32,830 nt of DNA, from the NCBI RefSeq assembly GCF_009696175.1, contig NZ_VUMM01000020.1:1-32830 (forward strand), given 5' to 3'. The notes under the pieces are model-generated. The model was not told the origin of the DNA. It ran no database searches and saw only the letters and a list, made by a program, of their open reading frames with translations. Shown one piece after another: positions 1 through 7,503 of this stretch. This DNA is from Floccifex porci. Lineage in GTDB: Bacteria > Bacillota_I > Bacilli_A > Erysipelotrichales > Erysipelotrichaceae. Within the stretch, counting starts at the first letter, position 1. Every line of letters begins with the position of its first letter. The position numbers and the translations under genes were made by a program.

Positions 1-124
1 TTACTATAACAACAAAAGAATTCAATCCAAAACAAAATGGATGCCTCCTGTTGTATACAGAGAAACATCCATGTGTTAAACTCAATTCAAATTAACGTAT
101 GTCCAGAATATTGGGTACATATCA
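1..124 (+). mobile_element. Right end of an IS3-family insertion sequence (partial)
   Basis: These 124 bases are a perfect reverse complement of 32704-32827. Read outward-in, the end starts TGATATGTACCCAATATT and continues TCTGGACA, which resembles the terminal repeats of IS3-family elements (TGAT..TACCC..ATA..GGACA). The identity between the two window ends stops at this TGAT, as expected for an element boundary. The last codons of an OrfB-like transposase lie inside it. The rest of the element is outside the window. Confidence 0.8.
2..79 (+). CDS. IS3-family transposase OrfB, C-terminal 25 residues (partial)
   Basis: Frame 2 reads YYNNKRIQSKTKWMPP and then VVYRETSMC before a TAA stop at 77-79. 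The pattern YNxxRIQxKTxWMPPVxYR is the typical C-terminus of the integrase-like (rve) OrfB transposase of IS3-family elements. The 5' part is cut off by the window edge. The same tail is encoded on the other strand at the right end of the window. The call rests on motif memory and on the IS3-like terminus just downstream. Confidence 0.75.
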   Translation, partial: YYNNKRIQSKTKWMPPVVYRETSMC

Positions 125-153
125 AAAATGTCGTTTTTATTCCTACTTATATT

Positions 154-165
154 TGTCAAATGACA
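154..165. promoter_or_regulatory. Candidate operator TGTCA-AA-TGACA upstream of the XRE gene
   Basis: A perfect inverted repeat (TGTCA, 2-base spacer, TGACA) lies about 45 bases before the XRE start codon. A related half-site, AAATGTCG, is at 124-131. XRE regulators often bind their own promoter at such sites. Autoregulation is an inference, since no binding data are visible. Confidence 0.35.
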
Positions 166-210
166 TTTTTGTATAGACGTATTTTTATTAATATTCTTTA
201 TAATTTTATT

Positions 211-537
211 ATGAAAACAAACAAAAACCCTGACGAATTTTTAAGAGAAAGAATCACTGAACTGCGTATTAAAAAAGGTGTTTCTGAATCCCAGATGAGC
301 TATGATCTAGGACATTCCCGAAGTTATATCAACAATATAACTTCGGGTAAATCTTTACCTTCTATGATTGAATTTTTTTATATTTGTGACTACTTTGAAA
401 TTACACCTTTTGAATTTTATAACATTGAAAATAAAAATCCTTCTCTTATCCATGTCATTTGTCAAAAACTTGAAAAACTGGAAGAAAAGGATTTATTGTT
501 GATATTAGAACTGATTAATCGTATGCAGCATATGTAA
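211..537 (+). CDS. XRE-family helix-turn-helix transcriptional regulator
   Basis: A 108-residue cytoplasmic DNA-binding protein. Residues about 9-65 form a Cro/C1-type helix-turn-helix domain, containing RERITELRIKKGVSESQ and then SYINNITSGKSLPS and a FEITPFEF segment. This layout is typical of single-domain XRE regulators. The C-terminal 40 residues are a short helical tail (LEKLEEKDLLLILELI). The frame is open further upstream to 37, but that part runs through the IS3 end, so the ATG at 211 is preferred. A TATAAT box at 199-204 lies only 6 bases before this ATG and there is no Shine-Dalgarno sequence, so the message could be leaderless. Targets are unknown; the palindrome at 154-165 suggests self-control. 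Confidence 0.75.
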   Translation: MKTNKNPDEFLRERITELRIKKGVSESQMSYDLGHSRSYINNITSGKSLPSMIEFFYICDYFEITPFEFYNIENKNPSLIHVICQKLEKLEEKDLLLILELINRMQHM

Positions 538-558
538 GATTGAAACATCTTACATATG
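529..558. terminator. Terminator between convergent XRE and trxA genes
   Basis: CATATGTAAGAT (529-540) pairs perfectly with ATCTTACATATG (547-558) over 12 bp with a 6-base loop, followed on the plus strand by a T-rich stretch. It overlaps the ends of both convergent genes, so it may serve both strands, although the U-tract is better on the plus strand. Confidence 0.65.
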
Positions 559-858
559 TGCTTTAATTTTAGAAATAATGTTGGCAGCTGGCATATAACC
601 AGAGAATGCATCCACTTGTTTTCCATTTTTAAACAATACCATTGTAGGCACTGCCATAACGCCAAATTGACCTGCTAAATCAGCAGAAGCATCTACATCC
701 ACTTTTACAATGGTTACCTGTCCTTTTAAGGTTTCCTGTACGCTTTCTAAAACAGGGGCTAACATTTTACATGGTCCACACCAAGTCGCAAAGAAATCCA
801 CTAAAACAAGGTCTTCTTTCATTAATTCATTAAATTCTTCTGTATTTATGACTTTCAT
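550..858 (-). CDS. trxA: Thioredoxin
   Basis: A 102-residue thioredoxin, a cytoplasmic dithiol-disulfide oxidoreductase that reduces protein disulfides and receives electrons from thioredoxin reductase. The redox motif WCGPC is at residues 26-30 and the cis-proline loop AVPT is at about 69-72. The length and the FKNGK segment after the cis-proline match canonical thioredoxins. A good Shine-Dalgarno sequence (AGGAGGA) precedes the ATG. No thioredoxin reductase gene lies nearby. The gene stands alone between the XRE gene and the HAD phosphatase, with a shared terminator at its 3' end. Confidence 0.95.
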   Translation of the reverse strand: MKVINTEEFNELMKEDLVLVDFFATWCGPCKMLAPVLESVQETLKGQVTIVKVDVDASADLAGQFGVMAVPTMVLFKNGKQVDAFSGYMPAANIISKIKAHM

Positions 859-899
859 AAGTATATTCCTCCTAAGGTATCTTTATCATACCTGATTTT

Positions 900-1763
900 T
901 TATAAATTATCTATTTTCTTGCCCAGAACTTTTTGATCGATCACAATTCCAATTCCATTGGAATTGTTGTCTAAAGTCACTAGATCTGCCATTTCTTTTA
1001 CTTCTTTTAAAGCATTTCCCATCGCAACGCCTATTCCTGCTTTTTCTAACATCGATATATCGTTTTGAGAATCTCCAAAAGCCATTACATTTTCCATACT
1101 AAAATCATTCATGTCACAAATTGTTTCTAAAGCTTTTCCTTTATTGACTCCTTTAGGCATAATTTCCATCCAGTAACCCGCTACCATCATACATTCAAAA
1201 TCTTTTAAATCGTTTTGAATGTCTTTTAAATGTTTTTTAAAAAAAGAAGGATCGTTAAAAAAGACCACTTTATTACAGGCTTTCTTAAATTCGTAATGTT
1301 TATAAGGGACTTTTTTATATGTATAAGTCGTTCCTTTGATCATCGATCCTTTCTTTTTACGATTTCTTACTTTTCTTAAGATTTCTCTAATATAAGATGA
1401 AAAAGAACCATAAAAATACGCTTCATTTTCAAACGTAAATCGAGCTAAACAATTGTATTTTTTTGCTGCTTTCTCTATTTTAAAACAATCATCGATTTCA
1501 ATGAATCGATCTTTTATGTACGTTTTATTTTTAAAATCGTATATTTCCTGTCCATTTATCAATAATAAATAATGATTTCCTTTTTCCAGATTTAACTCTT
1601 TATAGATCCATTCACATCCCTGTTTATTTCTTCCGGTTGAAATCACAATATGAATTCCTTTTTCCATGGCTTCAAATATAGAGGCTTTGGTTCTTTCATC
1701 TATTTTTTTATCATCATTTGTAAGAGTTCCATCCACATCAAATGCTAAACATTTTATTTCCAT
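900..1763 (-). CDS. HAD-superfamily Cof-type phosphatase
   Basis: A 287-residue haloacid dehalogenase-fold hydrolase of the Cof (type IIB) subfamily, which dephosphorylates sugar phosphates, FMN or similar small molecules. Visible motifs: DVDGTLT at residues 9-15 (nucleophile D9, acid D11), STGR at 42-45 (motif II), a lysine in GVNKGKAL at about 205-212 (motif III), and GDSQND at 230-235 with a following GVAMGNA (motif IV). The C2-type cap lies between residues about 85 and 195. The substrate cannot be deduced. No Shine-Dalgarno sequence is visible before the ATG. The region upstream is very A+T rich. Transcription is divergent from the mntP operon. Confidence 0.9.
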   Translation of the reverse strand: MEIKCLAFDVDGTLTNDDKKIDERTKASIFEAMEKGIHIVISTGRNKQGCEWIYKELNLEKGNHYLLLINGQEIYDFKNKTYIKDRFIEIDDCFKIEKAAKKYNCLARFTFENEAYFYGSFSSYIREILRKVRNRKKKGSMIKGTTYTYKKVPYKHYEFKKACNKVVFFNDPSFFKKHLKDIQNDLKDFECMMVAGYWMEIMPKGVNKGKALETICDMNDFSMENVMAFGDSQNDISMLEKAGIGVAMGNALKEVKEMADLVTLDNNSNGIGIVIDQKVLGKKIDNL

Positions 1764-1835
1764 AAATATACTATATAATATTTATAGAATAGATAAAGAA
1801 AAAATAAGAAATTATTTAAAACTAACTAAATTGAA

Positions 1836-1864
1836 TTGACTTTAATTTTAGATTTCTATAAAAT
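1836..1864 (+). promoter_or_regulatory. Sigma-A-type promoter for the Mn2+ riboswitch-mntP operon
   Basis: TTGACT (1836-1841) and TAAAAT within TATAAAAT (1857-1864) are separated by 17 bases and lie just before the riboswitch aptamer. The position fits a transcript starting at about 1870. Confidence 0.6.
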
Positions 1865-1870
1865 TTAAAA

Positions 1871-1990
1871 CATCTATGGGGGAGTAGCAACCACCTTGTG
1901 GAACATGCCAACATACCGGTCATTGACCTGGCTTGTTTTAAAATGCGAGACTCATGTATCAGTTTTTTACTATGCATGAGAATATAAAGA
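1871..1990 (+). ncRNA. yybP-ykoY manganese riboswitch
   Basis: The leader contains the conserved GGGGGAGTAGC (about 1878-1888), an ACATACCGGTCA segment and a 3' CGAGACTCATG, in the order expected of the yybP-ykoY (Mn2+-sensing) aptamer. The basal stem can form between ATGGG (about 1876-1880) and CTCATG (1951-1956). The latter can instead pair with CATGAG (1975-1980), offering a competing fold before the terminator at 1996-2027. The downstream gene encodes the Mn2+ exporter MntP, the classic partner of this class. In this class Mn2+ binding favours expression. The exact switching helix here is inferred. Confidence 0.9.
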
Positions 1991-1995
1991 TTTGT

Positions 1996-2027
1996 AAGCT
2001 CAAGTATAGTAAACTTGAGCTTTTTTT
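1996..2027 (+). terminator. Riboswitch-controlled intrinsic terminator before mntP
   Basis: AGCTCAAGT (1997-2005) pairs with ACTTGAGCT (2013-2021) and is followed by a run of seven T (2021-2027). It lies between the Mn2+ aptamer and the mntP ribosome site AGGAGAG, so it is the likely expression platform. Confidence 0.85.
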
Positions 2028-2039
2028 AGGAGAGAGATT

Positions 2040-2609
2040 ATGACACTTTTATTGAATTCTATTTTCCTTGGAATTGGATTGGCAATGGATGCGTTTTCGG
2101 TTTCTATGGCCAATGGTTTACACGATGCGAATATGAAAATTCGTAAAATGACAGGAATTTCTTTTACTTTTGGTTTTTTTCAGTTTCTGATGCCCTTAAT
2201 TGGATGGATCTGTGTTCATACTATACTGGAAATCTTTACTGAATTTGAAAAAATCATTCCCTGGATTGCTCTGATTTTATTAAGTTATATTGGAGGCAGT
2301 TTATTAAAAGAAGGATTTTCAAAAGAAGAAAAAGTAGAAGAACAGACCATTGGAATCAAAGGACTTCTGATTCAGGGAATTGCCACTTCCATTGATGCTT
2401 TATCTGTTGGTTTTACCATTGCGCATTACAATTTAATAAGTGCTTTTATCAGTTCTCTGATTATTGGAATCGTAACCTTTATCATCAGCTTTGCTGGTGT
2501 AAAAATCGGTAAGATTTTTGGTATGAAACTAGCCAGTAAAGCTTCTTTATTAGGTGGTTTTATCTTAATCTGTATTGGTTTAGAAATCTTTATTACAGCT
2601 ATATTTTAA
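2040..2609 (+). CDS. mntP: Manganese efflux pump MntP
   Basis: A 189-residue integral membrane protein of the MntP family, which exports Mn2+ and protects against manganese excess. The duplicated three-helix architecture is visible. The first repeat has the acidic signature GLAMDAFSVS (D17) and the second has ATSIDALSVGF (D119), the paired membrane aspartates that the family needs for transport. The length is normal. The SD AGGAGAG lies 7 bases before the ATG. The gene is preceded by a Mn2+ riboswitch and terminator, so it should be induced by high manganese. It is followed 10 bases later by an exchanger gene, forming a two-gene operon. Confidence 0.95.
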   Translation: MTLLLNSIFLGIGLAMDAFSVSMANGLHDANMKIRKMTGISFTFGFFQFLMPLIGWICVHTILEIFTEFEKIIPWIALILLSYIGGSLLKEGFSKEEKVEEQTIGIKGLLIQGIATSIDALSVGFTIAHYNLISAFISSLIIGIVTFIISFAGVKIGKIFGMKLASKASLLGGFILICIGLEIFITAIF

Positions 2610-2619
2610 GGAGGATAAC

Positions 2620-3555
2620 ATGAATATATTTACAGCTTTATTATTACTGGTCCTAGGATTTGTATTATTAATTAAAGGAGCGGATTATTTTGTGGATGGA
2701 GCCAGTTCGGTTGCGAAAAAATTTCGTATCCCTTCTATCATCATTGGATTTACCATTGTCGCAATGGGTACCAGCCTTCCAGAATGCGCTGTCAGTGTAA
2801 CGGCTTCTTTAGCCAACAACAACGCTTTAGCCATCAGCAATGTCGTTGGAAGCAACATTTTTAACTTAATGGTTGTTTGTGGAGCCAGTGCTATTTTTGC
2901 TCCCTTAGCCATACAAAAAAGTACATTGTTGAAGGAATTCCCTTTTTCAATCTTCTGTGCTTTATTGTTGCTGGTATTAGGCTATACTTCTTTTAACTTA
3001 GGTCGAATGGAAGGAATTGTCTTACTGGTCTTATTCCTTGTCTATTTATTGTGGATGATTTTCTCTGCTTTAAAAAATCGTCAGGAAATCGATGAAGATG
3101 TCAATATTTTACCAACATGGAAATGTCTATTGTTCATTATAGGGGGAGCTATTGCAATCAAATATGGAGGAGACTTTGTTGTAGATGGAGCCAGCTTTAT
3201 CGCAACGAAAATGGGATTCTCACAAAACCTGATTGGTTTGACCATTGTGGCCCTGGGTACCAGCCTACCTGAACTGGTGACTTCCATTGTAGCAGCCAGA
3301 AAAAACGAAGTGGATATGGCTTTAGGAAATGCGATTGGATCCAACATCTTTAACATCTTACTGGTTCTGGGAGTCGCCGGAGCCATCAGTCCAGTGGCTT
3401 TCATTATGGAAAATGTAATCGATATTGTTATCCTTACCATCATGAGTGCTTATGTATGGATTCTGGCATGGACAAAAAATCATATTAATAAAACTGAAGG
3501 AATCTCCATGATCCTTATTTATGTCATTTATTTAGTTTATATCTGTATACGATAG
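2620..3555 (+). CDS. Calcium/sodium antiporter family protein (CaxA/YrbG-like)
   Basis: A 311-residue membrane protein of the Ca2+:cation antiporter superfamily, YrbG/CaxA branch. It carries the two hallmark alpha-repeats in inverted halves: GFTIVAMGTSLPE at about 43-55, followed by NVVGSNIFNL, and GLTIVALGTSLPE at about 204-216, followed by NAIGSNIFNI. The GTSLPE glutamates and GSNIFN asparagines coordinate the transported cation. About ten membrane helices are expected. The SD AGGAGG precedes the ATG and the gene lies 10 bases after mntP under the same Mn2+ riboswitch, so export of Mn2+ or Ca2+ in response to manganese is plausible. Substrate assignment is inference. Confidence 0.9.
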   Translation: MNIFTALLLLVLGFVLLIKGADYFVDGASSVAKKFRIPSIIIGFTIVAMGTSLPECAVSVTASLANNNALAISNVVGSNIFNLMVVCGASAIFAPLAIQKSTLLKEFPFSIFCALLLLVLGYTSFNLGRMEGIVLLVLFLVYLLWMIFSALKNRQEIDEDVNILPTWKCLLFIIGGAIAIKYGGDFVVDGASFIATKMGFSQNLIGLTIVALGTSLPELVTSIVAARKNEVDMALGNAIGSNIFNILLVLGVAGAISPVAFIMENVIDIVILTIMSAYVWILAWTKNHINKTEGISMILIYVIYLVYICIR

Positions 3556-3580
3556 GAATGGAAACATTCCTATTTCTTTT
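3552..3580 (+). terminator. Intrinsic terminator of the mntP operon
   Basis: ATAGGAATG (3552-3560), a GAAA tetraloop and CATTCCTAT (3565-3573) form a perfect 9-bp stem followed by TTCTTTT. The stem begins inside the stop codon of the exchanger gene. Confidence 0.85.
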
Positions 3581-3667
3581 TACCAAAAAAAATGACTATA
3601 TAAAAATAGTTGGGGTCTAGATACGCTATAAGATTACATAGGGTTATGTGCTAGGCAGCTTAAAATT

Positions 3668-3695
3668 CGCTCCAAAGTATTTTGGGGCGTTTTTT
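3668..3695 (+). terminator. Terminator inside the left end of the ISL3 element
   Basis: CGCTCCAAA (3668-3676) pairs with TTTGGGGCG (3681-3689) with one G-U pair, followed by TTTTTT (3690-3695). Its place before the transposition genes would block read-through from the neighbouring mntP operon, a common safeguard in insertion sequences (inference). Confidence 0.75.
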
Positions 3696-3810
3696 GTTAT
3701 ACTTGAATTGAAAGGATAATTCAGCTGACAAAAAGAAAAAGCGAAATACATTTCCGCCAAGATTTGTTTCCCTCGCTTTTCCCCCACCAAGCCACCTGAA
3801 AGGTATGCTT

Positions 3811-4278
3811 ATGTTATACTTTTATACTACTGACAACGTCATACAAAATCAAGAGGCTTATAATACTTTTATTGAATCTTTCATACCATTGCTTGCTTCA
3901 GTTCCTTGTCCTAAATTTGGTATGGTTGGTCTTCTTATTCTTTATGGAACTCACCCTAGATATTTCATAAATGAAGATATGATTCGCATCAGGATCATGA
4001 TCCAACGCGTTCGATGCAATAACTGCGGTTCTACTCACGTGGTTTTGCCAACCACTGTACTTCCTTTTTTTCTTCATGTCATTCTCAATATTCAAAATGC
4101 ATTGAATTCCAATACTGAAATGAATATTACTTATAAAGATTATTTGAAACGTCGTTTTAAATTTTCTTCATTGGAACCATTCCCTGTTTTCACTCGTTTT
4201 TTCTCAACAATCCATTCAATTATAAAAAGGCGCAACGTTTTTTTCGGATTTCTTATATTACCAACACACCTTCGTTAG
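3811..4278 (+). CDS. ISL3-associated accessory protein (DUF6431-like)
   Basis: A 155-residue protein in front of the transposase inside the insertion sequence. It contains a single CxxC pair in RVRCNNCGSTHVVLP (about residues 64-78). The arrangement of a hydrophobic N-terminal part, then IRIMIQRVRCNNCGSTH and an LPF segment, resembles the DUF6431 proteins that accompany ISL3 elements in Firmicutes (family recognition from memory). The half zinc-finger suggests nucleic-acid binding. The ATG at 3811 has the GAAAGG ribosome site at a proper distance, whereas the ATG at 3805 is too close to it. Its role in transposition is not known. Confidence 0.65.
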   Translation: MLYFYTTDNVIQNQEAYNTFIESFIPLLASVPCPKFGMVGLLILYGTHPRYFINEDMIRIRIMIQRVRCNNCGSTHVVLPTTVLPFFLHVILNIQNALNSNTEMNITYKDYLKRRFKFSSLEPFPVFTRFFSTIHSIIKRRNVFFGFLILPTHLR

Positions 4279-4281
4279 AGT

Positions 4282-4339
4282 TTCGTTTCATATATTCCTA
4301 TACTGAAATCAGATAAGAATATGCTGGAGGTGAAACGAA
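4282..4339 (+). promoter_or_regulatory. Long-range stem next to the transposase ribosome site
   Basis: TTCGTTTCA (4282-4290) is perfectly complementary to TGAAACGAA (4331-4339), which directly abuts the Shine-Dalgarno GGAGG (4326-4330) of the transposase gene. Folding would bury the initiation region unless ribosomes or other factors open it. Function is inferred. Confidence 0.35.
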
Positions 4340-4341
4340 CT

Positions 4342-5787
4342 ATGAACGATTCTTACGATAATACAATCACCATATGTAATACTTTCGGTCTTGAAATAGA
4401 CTGTATTGAGTCATGTACAAGTATCGTTAGAAACAAACAGGTGGTTATTGAACTTAAACTGACGGACAAAAGACCACCATGTCCTGATTGTGGCAACGAG
4501 TCTGTCAAAATCAAGGGATATGTAGCTAAAAAAATCAATAATTCCATTCTAAATGATAAGGGATGTGTTCTTGTATACCATGCCAGACGCTATATTTGTC
4601 CAATCTGCCATACAACCTATTATGAAATCAATCCATTCGTATTCAGAAGGATGAAGATATCTTCTTCTATCATTCTTTGTGTGATGAAAGATCTCACAAA
4701 ACCTAGCGAAACATTTGTATCTATTGCAGAAAGATATCATATATCGCCTACAACTGTAGCTTCTATATTTGATGCGACGGTAAATATTCCAAGGGCGAAA
4801 CTGCCAAGGATTATGTCTACAGATGAAAACTACGCATTCTATTCACAGGATACACACAGTAAATATGTTTGCGTACTGATTGATCAGCAGACTGGACGCC
4901 CTATCGATATTCTTCCTAGTAGGCGCTATGATTATCTAGATGAATATTATTCAAAAATTCCAAAATACGAAAAGGATCAGGTTGAATTTATAGCTACCGA
5001 TATGTACGAACCATATAGAAGGATCATACGAAAACACTTTAAACATTCACTTCATGTAGTGGACCGTTATCACGTAGCACAGGAATTGAACCGAAAAGTA
5101 GATTCAATACGACTAAGAATCATGAAACCATATGGATGTATCAATTATAAGGACAGGACGCAGGAACAAAAAGATGCCTATTACCTGCTTAAACATCAGA
5201 ACAGATTCCTCTTCAAACATTTCAGCAATGCGATGTGCAAAGATAAAAAGAGACTGTTCGATGTAACTCGAAAAAGATATTATAATGCACATTTCAGAGC
5301 CTATCTGAATCCATATGATATAGCACAAAAGTTGGTATCTATTCATCCGGATATCAACAAAGCCTGGGAGTTAAAGGATGAAGTCACGGATTTTTATGTT
5401 TCGAATACAGTCAAAACAGCCCCTGAAGCCATTGAAAAAGTCATCAAACATCTTAGAGAAAGTAACATTGAAGAACTGGTGGCATTCAGTAAAACATTGA
5501 GTAATTGGAAAGTTGAAATCATTAACTCATTCTGTATATCAAAAGCTGAATATAATGTATCGAAAGACACAGGAGAAATTACTGTAGAACAGAAAAGAAT
5601 CAACAATGCACTGATGGAGAATCGTAATGCGATCATCAAATTGGTTACAAAAGCAGCTAATGGCTATCGCAATTGGGAACGATTCAGAAACAGATGTATG
5701 CTGGTCTTAGAAAAAGGTATTGATTTTGAAATCGACAAGGATGACGGAAGCGTTAAAATGGTTGAAAAAATGGACCCAGACAACTAA
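4342..5787 (+). CDS. ISL3-family transposase
   Basis: A 481-residue DDE-type transposase that mobilises the surrounding element. The N-terminal zinc-binding region has CPDCG (about residues 46-50) and YICPICHTTYYE (about 84-95). A helix-turn-helix follows (SIAERYHISPTTVASIF). The catalytic core starts with the first aspartate in STDENY, continues with the second in FIATDMYEPYRR and the typical HVVDRYHVAQELNR helix, and ends with the ISL3-like ANGYRNWERFRNRC. The start at ATG 4342 is chosen because GGAGGTGA lies 9-16 bases before it. The frame is open upstream to 4321 but without a ribosome site. The protein appears intact. Confidence 0.9.
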   Translation: MNDSYDNTITICNTFGLEIDCIESCTSIVRNKQVVIELKLTDKRPPCPDCGNESVKIKGYVAKKINNSILNDKGCVLVYHARRYICPICHTTYYEINPFVFRRMKISSSIILCVMKDLTKPSETFVSIAERYHISPTTVASIFDATVNIPRAKLPRIMSTDENYAFYSQDTHSKYVCVLIDQQTGRPIDILPSRRYDYLDEYYSKIPKYEKDQVEFIATDMYEPYRRIIRKHFKHSLHVVDRYHVAQELNRKVDSIRLRIMKPYGCINYKDRTQEQKDAYYLLKHQNRFLFKHFSNAMCKDKKRLFDVTRKRYYNAHFRAYLNPYDIAQKLVSIHPDINKAWELKDEVTDFYVSNTVKTAPEAIEKVIKHLRESNIEELVAFSKTLSNWKVEIINSFCISKAEYNVSKDTGEITVEQKRINNALMENRNAIIKLVTKAANGYRNWERFRNRCMLVLEKGIDFEIDKDDGSVKMVEKMDPDN

Positions 5788-5928
5788 ATGTTGTCTGAGC
5801 CCAATATCAGCTATAAACCGTTTTGGGGTATATGCCGCCCCTTAAATTCTTGGAGAACAAATTCACCTAACCCCATCCAAATTTATTGCGCCATTTTAAC
5901 ATCGCTTAGTCTACAGCTTTTTTTCAAT

Positions 5929-7164
5929 TTATTTATGTTGTGATGCCAACCATTCAAAGAATGTTGTTCCATCCTCTGTAGTTGCTTCATTATTTAATGG
6001 ATATACCCAAACGGCATGCGATTCAAAATCTTGTCCTTCAACCTTAACTTCTGGATATTCTGTATACAATACATTTGCGCCTAGTTCCTGCATATGTTTA
6101 TATGCGTTTCGACTATATTGCACTGGAACTGTATCATCGATTGCAGCATGCATTAACCACATTGGAATCTCTTTGACTTTATCCATGTTTTCAGTTGGAA
6201 CATCATAAGCTGCACAAATTGGGAATGCTCCCGCAAATAATTCTGGAGCCGCAAACAATGTTTCCCACGTTTGATATCCACCCATTGAGCATCCACCGAT
6301 ATACACTCGATTTTCATCAATATCATCATGTTCAGCAATATATTCCTTAATTAAGGATACAACCTTATCTGTATTATCTGTACCCTTTAACACTAAATCT
6401 CCAACCGCAAATTCGGGCATCCAATAATCTGGAGACTGCGGAGCCAATACATAAGGATTATCAAAGATTTCTTTTGCCTCATCTGTAGTAAAGGCAACAG
6501 CCCCACGATTTCCATTAATCTGCGCTACGTTGTTTTCTCCACCTTCACCGGCACCATGGAACCAAATCACTAATGGATGTTTTTTTCCATCTGCTTTTGG
6601 TTTATAGTCACGATAATGAATTCCATCTTTGGATTCACCCGAATCAAATTCATCCACAATATTTTGAACAAATTTATCTTGAGAAAGTTTCAACTCAACT
6701 TTCTTACCATCTTTTGTTTCTACATCTTTATTCTGTTTAACTTTATATTCAACTTCTAACGGTACATTTGAGAAAGTATCATCATTCCATTGTAGAACAT
6801 CTGAATATTCAGTATTTAAGTTTGTTTCCAATTCAACAACAACATATTTACCTTCATCAGCTTTTTTACCATTCTTATCTGAAACATACACTTTTTCTAC
6901 AGTACGCTCACCATTTTCATAATCAATACCCGCCGTACTTTTATTATTTGTCGTTACCGTAAATGTATCCTTCTTGATACTATCTCCATTCAAAGTCACA
7001 GGGGATTCAATCATCACCTTATCTACACGTGCACCATAATCATATACACTTGCGTAAACATTAAAAGTCCCATCTTTCTTTTCATTTGTCGAATTTTGGG
7101 CACAACCACTAATTGATAGAGCACCAATCGCCGCAGCAATGGTAATCATTTTTTTAAATTTCAT
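5929..7164 (-). CDS. Secreted lipoprotein esterase (alpha/beta hydrolase with N-terminal Ig-like domain)
   Basis: A 411-residue predicted surface lipoprotein. The signal peptide MKFKKMITIAAAIGALSISG ends at a lipobox cysteine (C21). Residues about 32-160 form a beta-rich domain like the Ig-like N-terminal region of EstA-type esterases. Residues about 165-410 are an alpha/beta hydrolase with oxyanion loop HGAGEGG (203-209), nucleophile elbow GCSMGG (S293), acid in AIDDTVP (D343 or D344) and histidine in ESHAVW (H383). It probably cleaves ester bonds of carbohydrates or small substrates outside the cell; the substrate is unknown. The SD AGGAGA precedes the ATG. A LacI-type remnant and a candidate LacI-family operator lie upstream in divergent orientation. 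Confidence 0.85.
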   Translation of the reverse strand: MKFKKMITIAAAIGALSISGCAQNSTNEKKDGTFNVYASVYDYGARVDKVMIESPVTLNGDSIKKDTFTVTTNNKSTAGIDYENGERTVEKVYVSDKNGKKADEGKYVVVELETNLNTEYSDVLQWNDDTFSNVPLEVEYKVKQNKDVETKDGKKVELKLSQDKFVQNIVDEFDSGESKDGIHYRDYKPKADGKKHPLVIWFHGAGEGGENNVAQINGNRGAVAFTTDEAKEIFDNPYVLAPQSPDYWMPEFAVGDLVLKGTDNTDKVVSLIKEYIAEHDDIDENRVYIGGCSMGGYQTWETLFAAPELFAGAFPICAAYDVPTENMDKVKEIPMWLMHAAIDDTVPVQYSRNAYKHMQELGANVLYTEYPEVKVEGQDFESHAVWVYPLNNEATTEDGTTFFEWLASQHK

Positions 7165-7478
7165 AAACCTAATCTCCTAACATATCGGTCATATAATTTC
7201 TAAATAGTATTATCCACAAACCTAGACTAATGCAGGTTAGCCAAACCCATGCATATAGCCAACACAATATAAATAAATTTCTTAGAATCGCCAGTTCTTA
7301 TAAAGAAATTTATATCCATTTCTTTTTAATTATTAAATTTATCTTTCCTCCTTATCTATATATAAAACAGAAACGCACTCTGTATTTATGTCAAATGTTG
7401 GTTTGCTTTATGTACCATATTTATTTCTAATTATACCAGCAAAGAATTATAATGCAACCGCTTACAGGCAAAATATAG
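7165..7478. other. Intergenic region between the esterase and the LacI remnant
   Basis: No convincing coding sequence. It holds the ribosome site and presumed promoter of the esterase. An imperfect inverted repeat ATGCAGGTT..AACCCATGCAT lies at about 7230-7254. A perfect 11-bp inverted repeat, ATAAATTTCTT (7273-7283) with AAGAAATTTAT (7303-7313), surrounds a 19-base loop. A LacI-family operator candidate is at 7453-7466. The stretch is A+T rich. Confidence 0.5.
7453..7466. promoter_or_regulatory. Candidate LacI-family (cre-like) operator
   Basis: The 14-mer TGCAACCGCTTACA reads TGTAAGCGGTTGCA on the other strand, a near-palindrome with central CG that fits the general LacI/CcpA operator pattern TGNAANCGNTNNCA. 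It sits between the divergent esterase gene and a LacI-type remnant, so it may have been that regulator's site or a catabolite-control site. Confidence 0.5.
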
Positions 7479-7503
7479 ACCTTCCGTTTAGGAGGCCTAT
7501 ATT
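7472..7503. repeat. Inverted repeat (hairpin) at the edge of the LacI remnant
   Basis: AATATAGACCTTCC and GGAGGCCTATATT are nearly complementary (arms 7472-7485 and 7491-7503, short loop). On the minus strand the arm is followed by TTTTG, so it could be a weak terminator. It may also mark the deletion scar that removed the 5' half of the regulator gene. Confidence 0.4.

Larger units (their letters stand above)
3594..5892 (+). mobile_element. ISL3-family insertion sequence (complete)
   Basis: About 2.3 kb, containing an accessory ORF and an ISL3-type transposase. The left end (GACTATATAAAAATAGTTGG) and the reverse complement of the right end (GGCGCAATAAATTTGGATGG) are imperfect inverted repeats, both continuing GGGT. 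A second, diverged copy of the right end lies at 12938-13050. The flanks of this copy do not match each other. Instead, the left flank AAAAAAAAT (3585-3593) equals the right flank of the remnant (13051-13059). Boundaries are set from repeat alignment and are accurate to a few bases. Confidence 0.8.

Noticed and set aside
37-210. Extended N-terminus of the XRE gene (open frame from 37)
   Set aside because: Bases 37-124 belong to the IS3 end, the encoded residues look non-conserved, and the HTH protein family starts close to the ATG at 211.
7273-7313. 11-bp inverted repeat as a transcription terminator
   Set aside because: Stem is purely A+T rich except two G-C pairs with a 19-base loop and no T-run directly after it; kept only as a note in the intergenic region.
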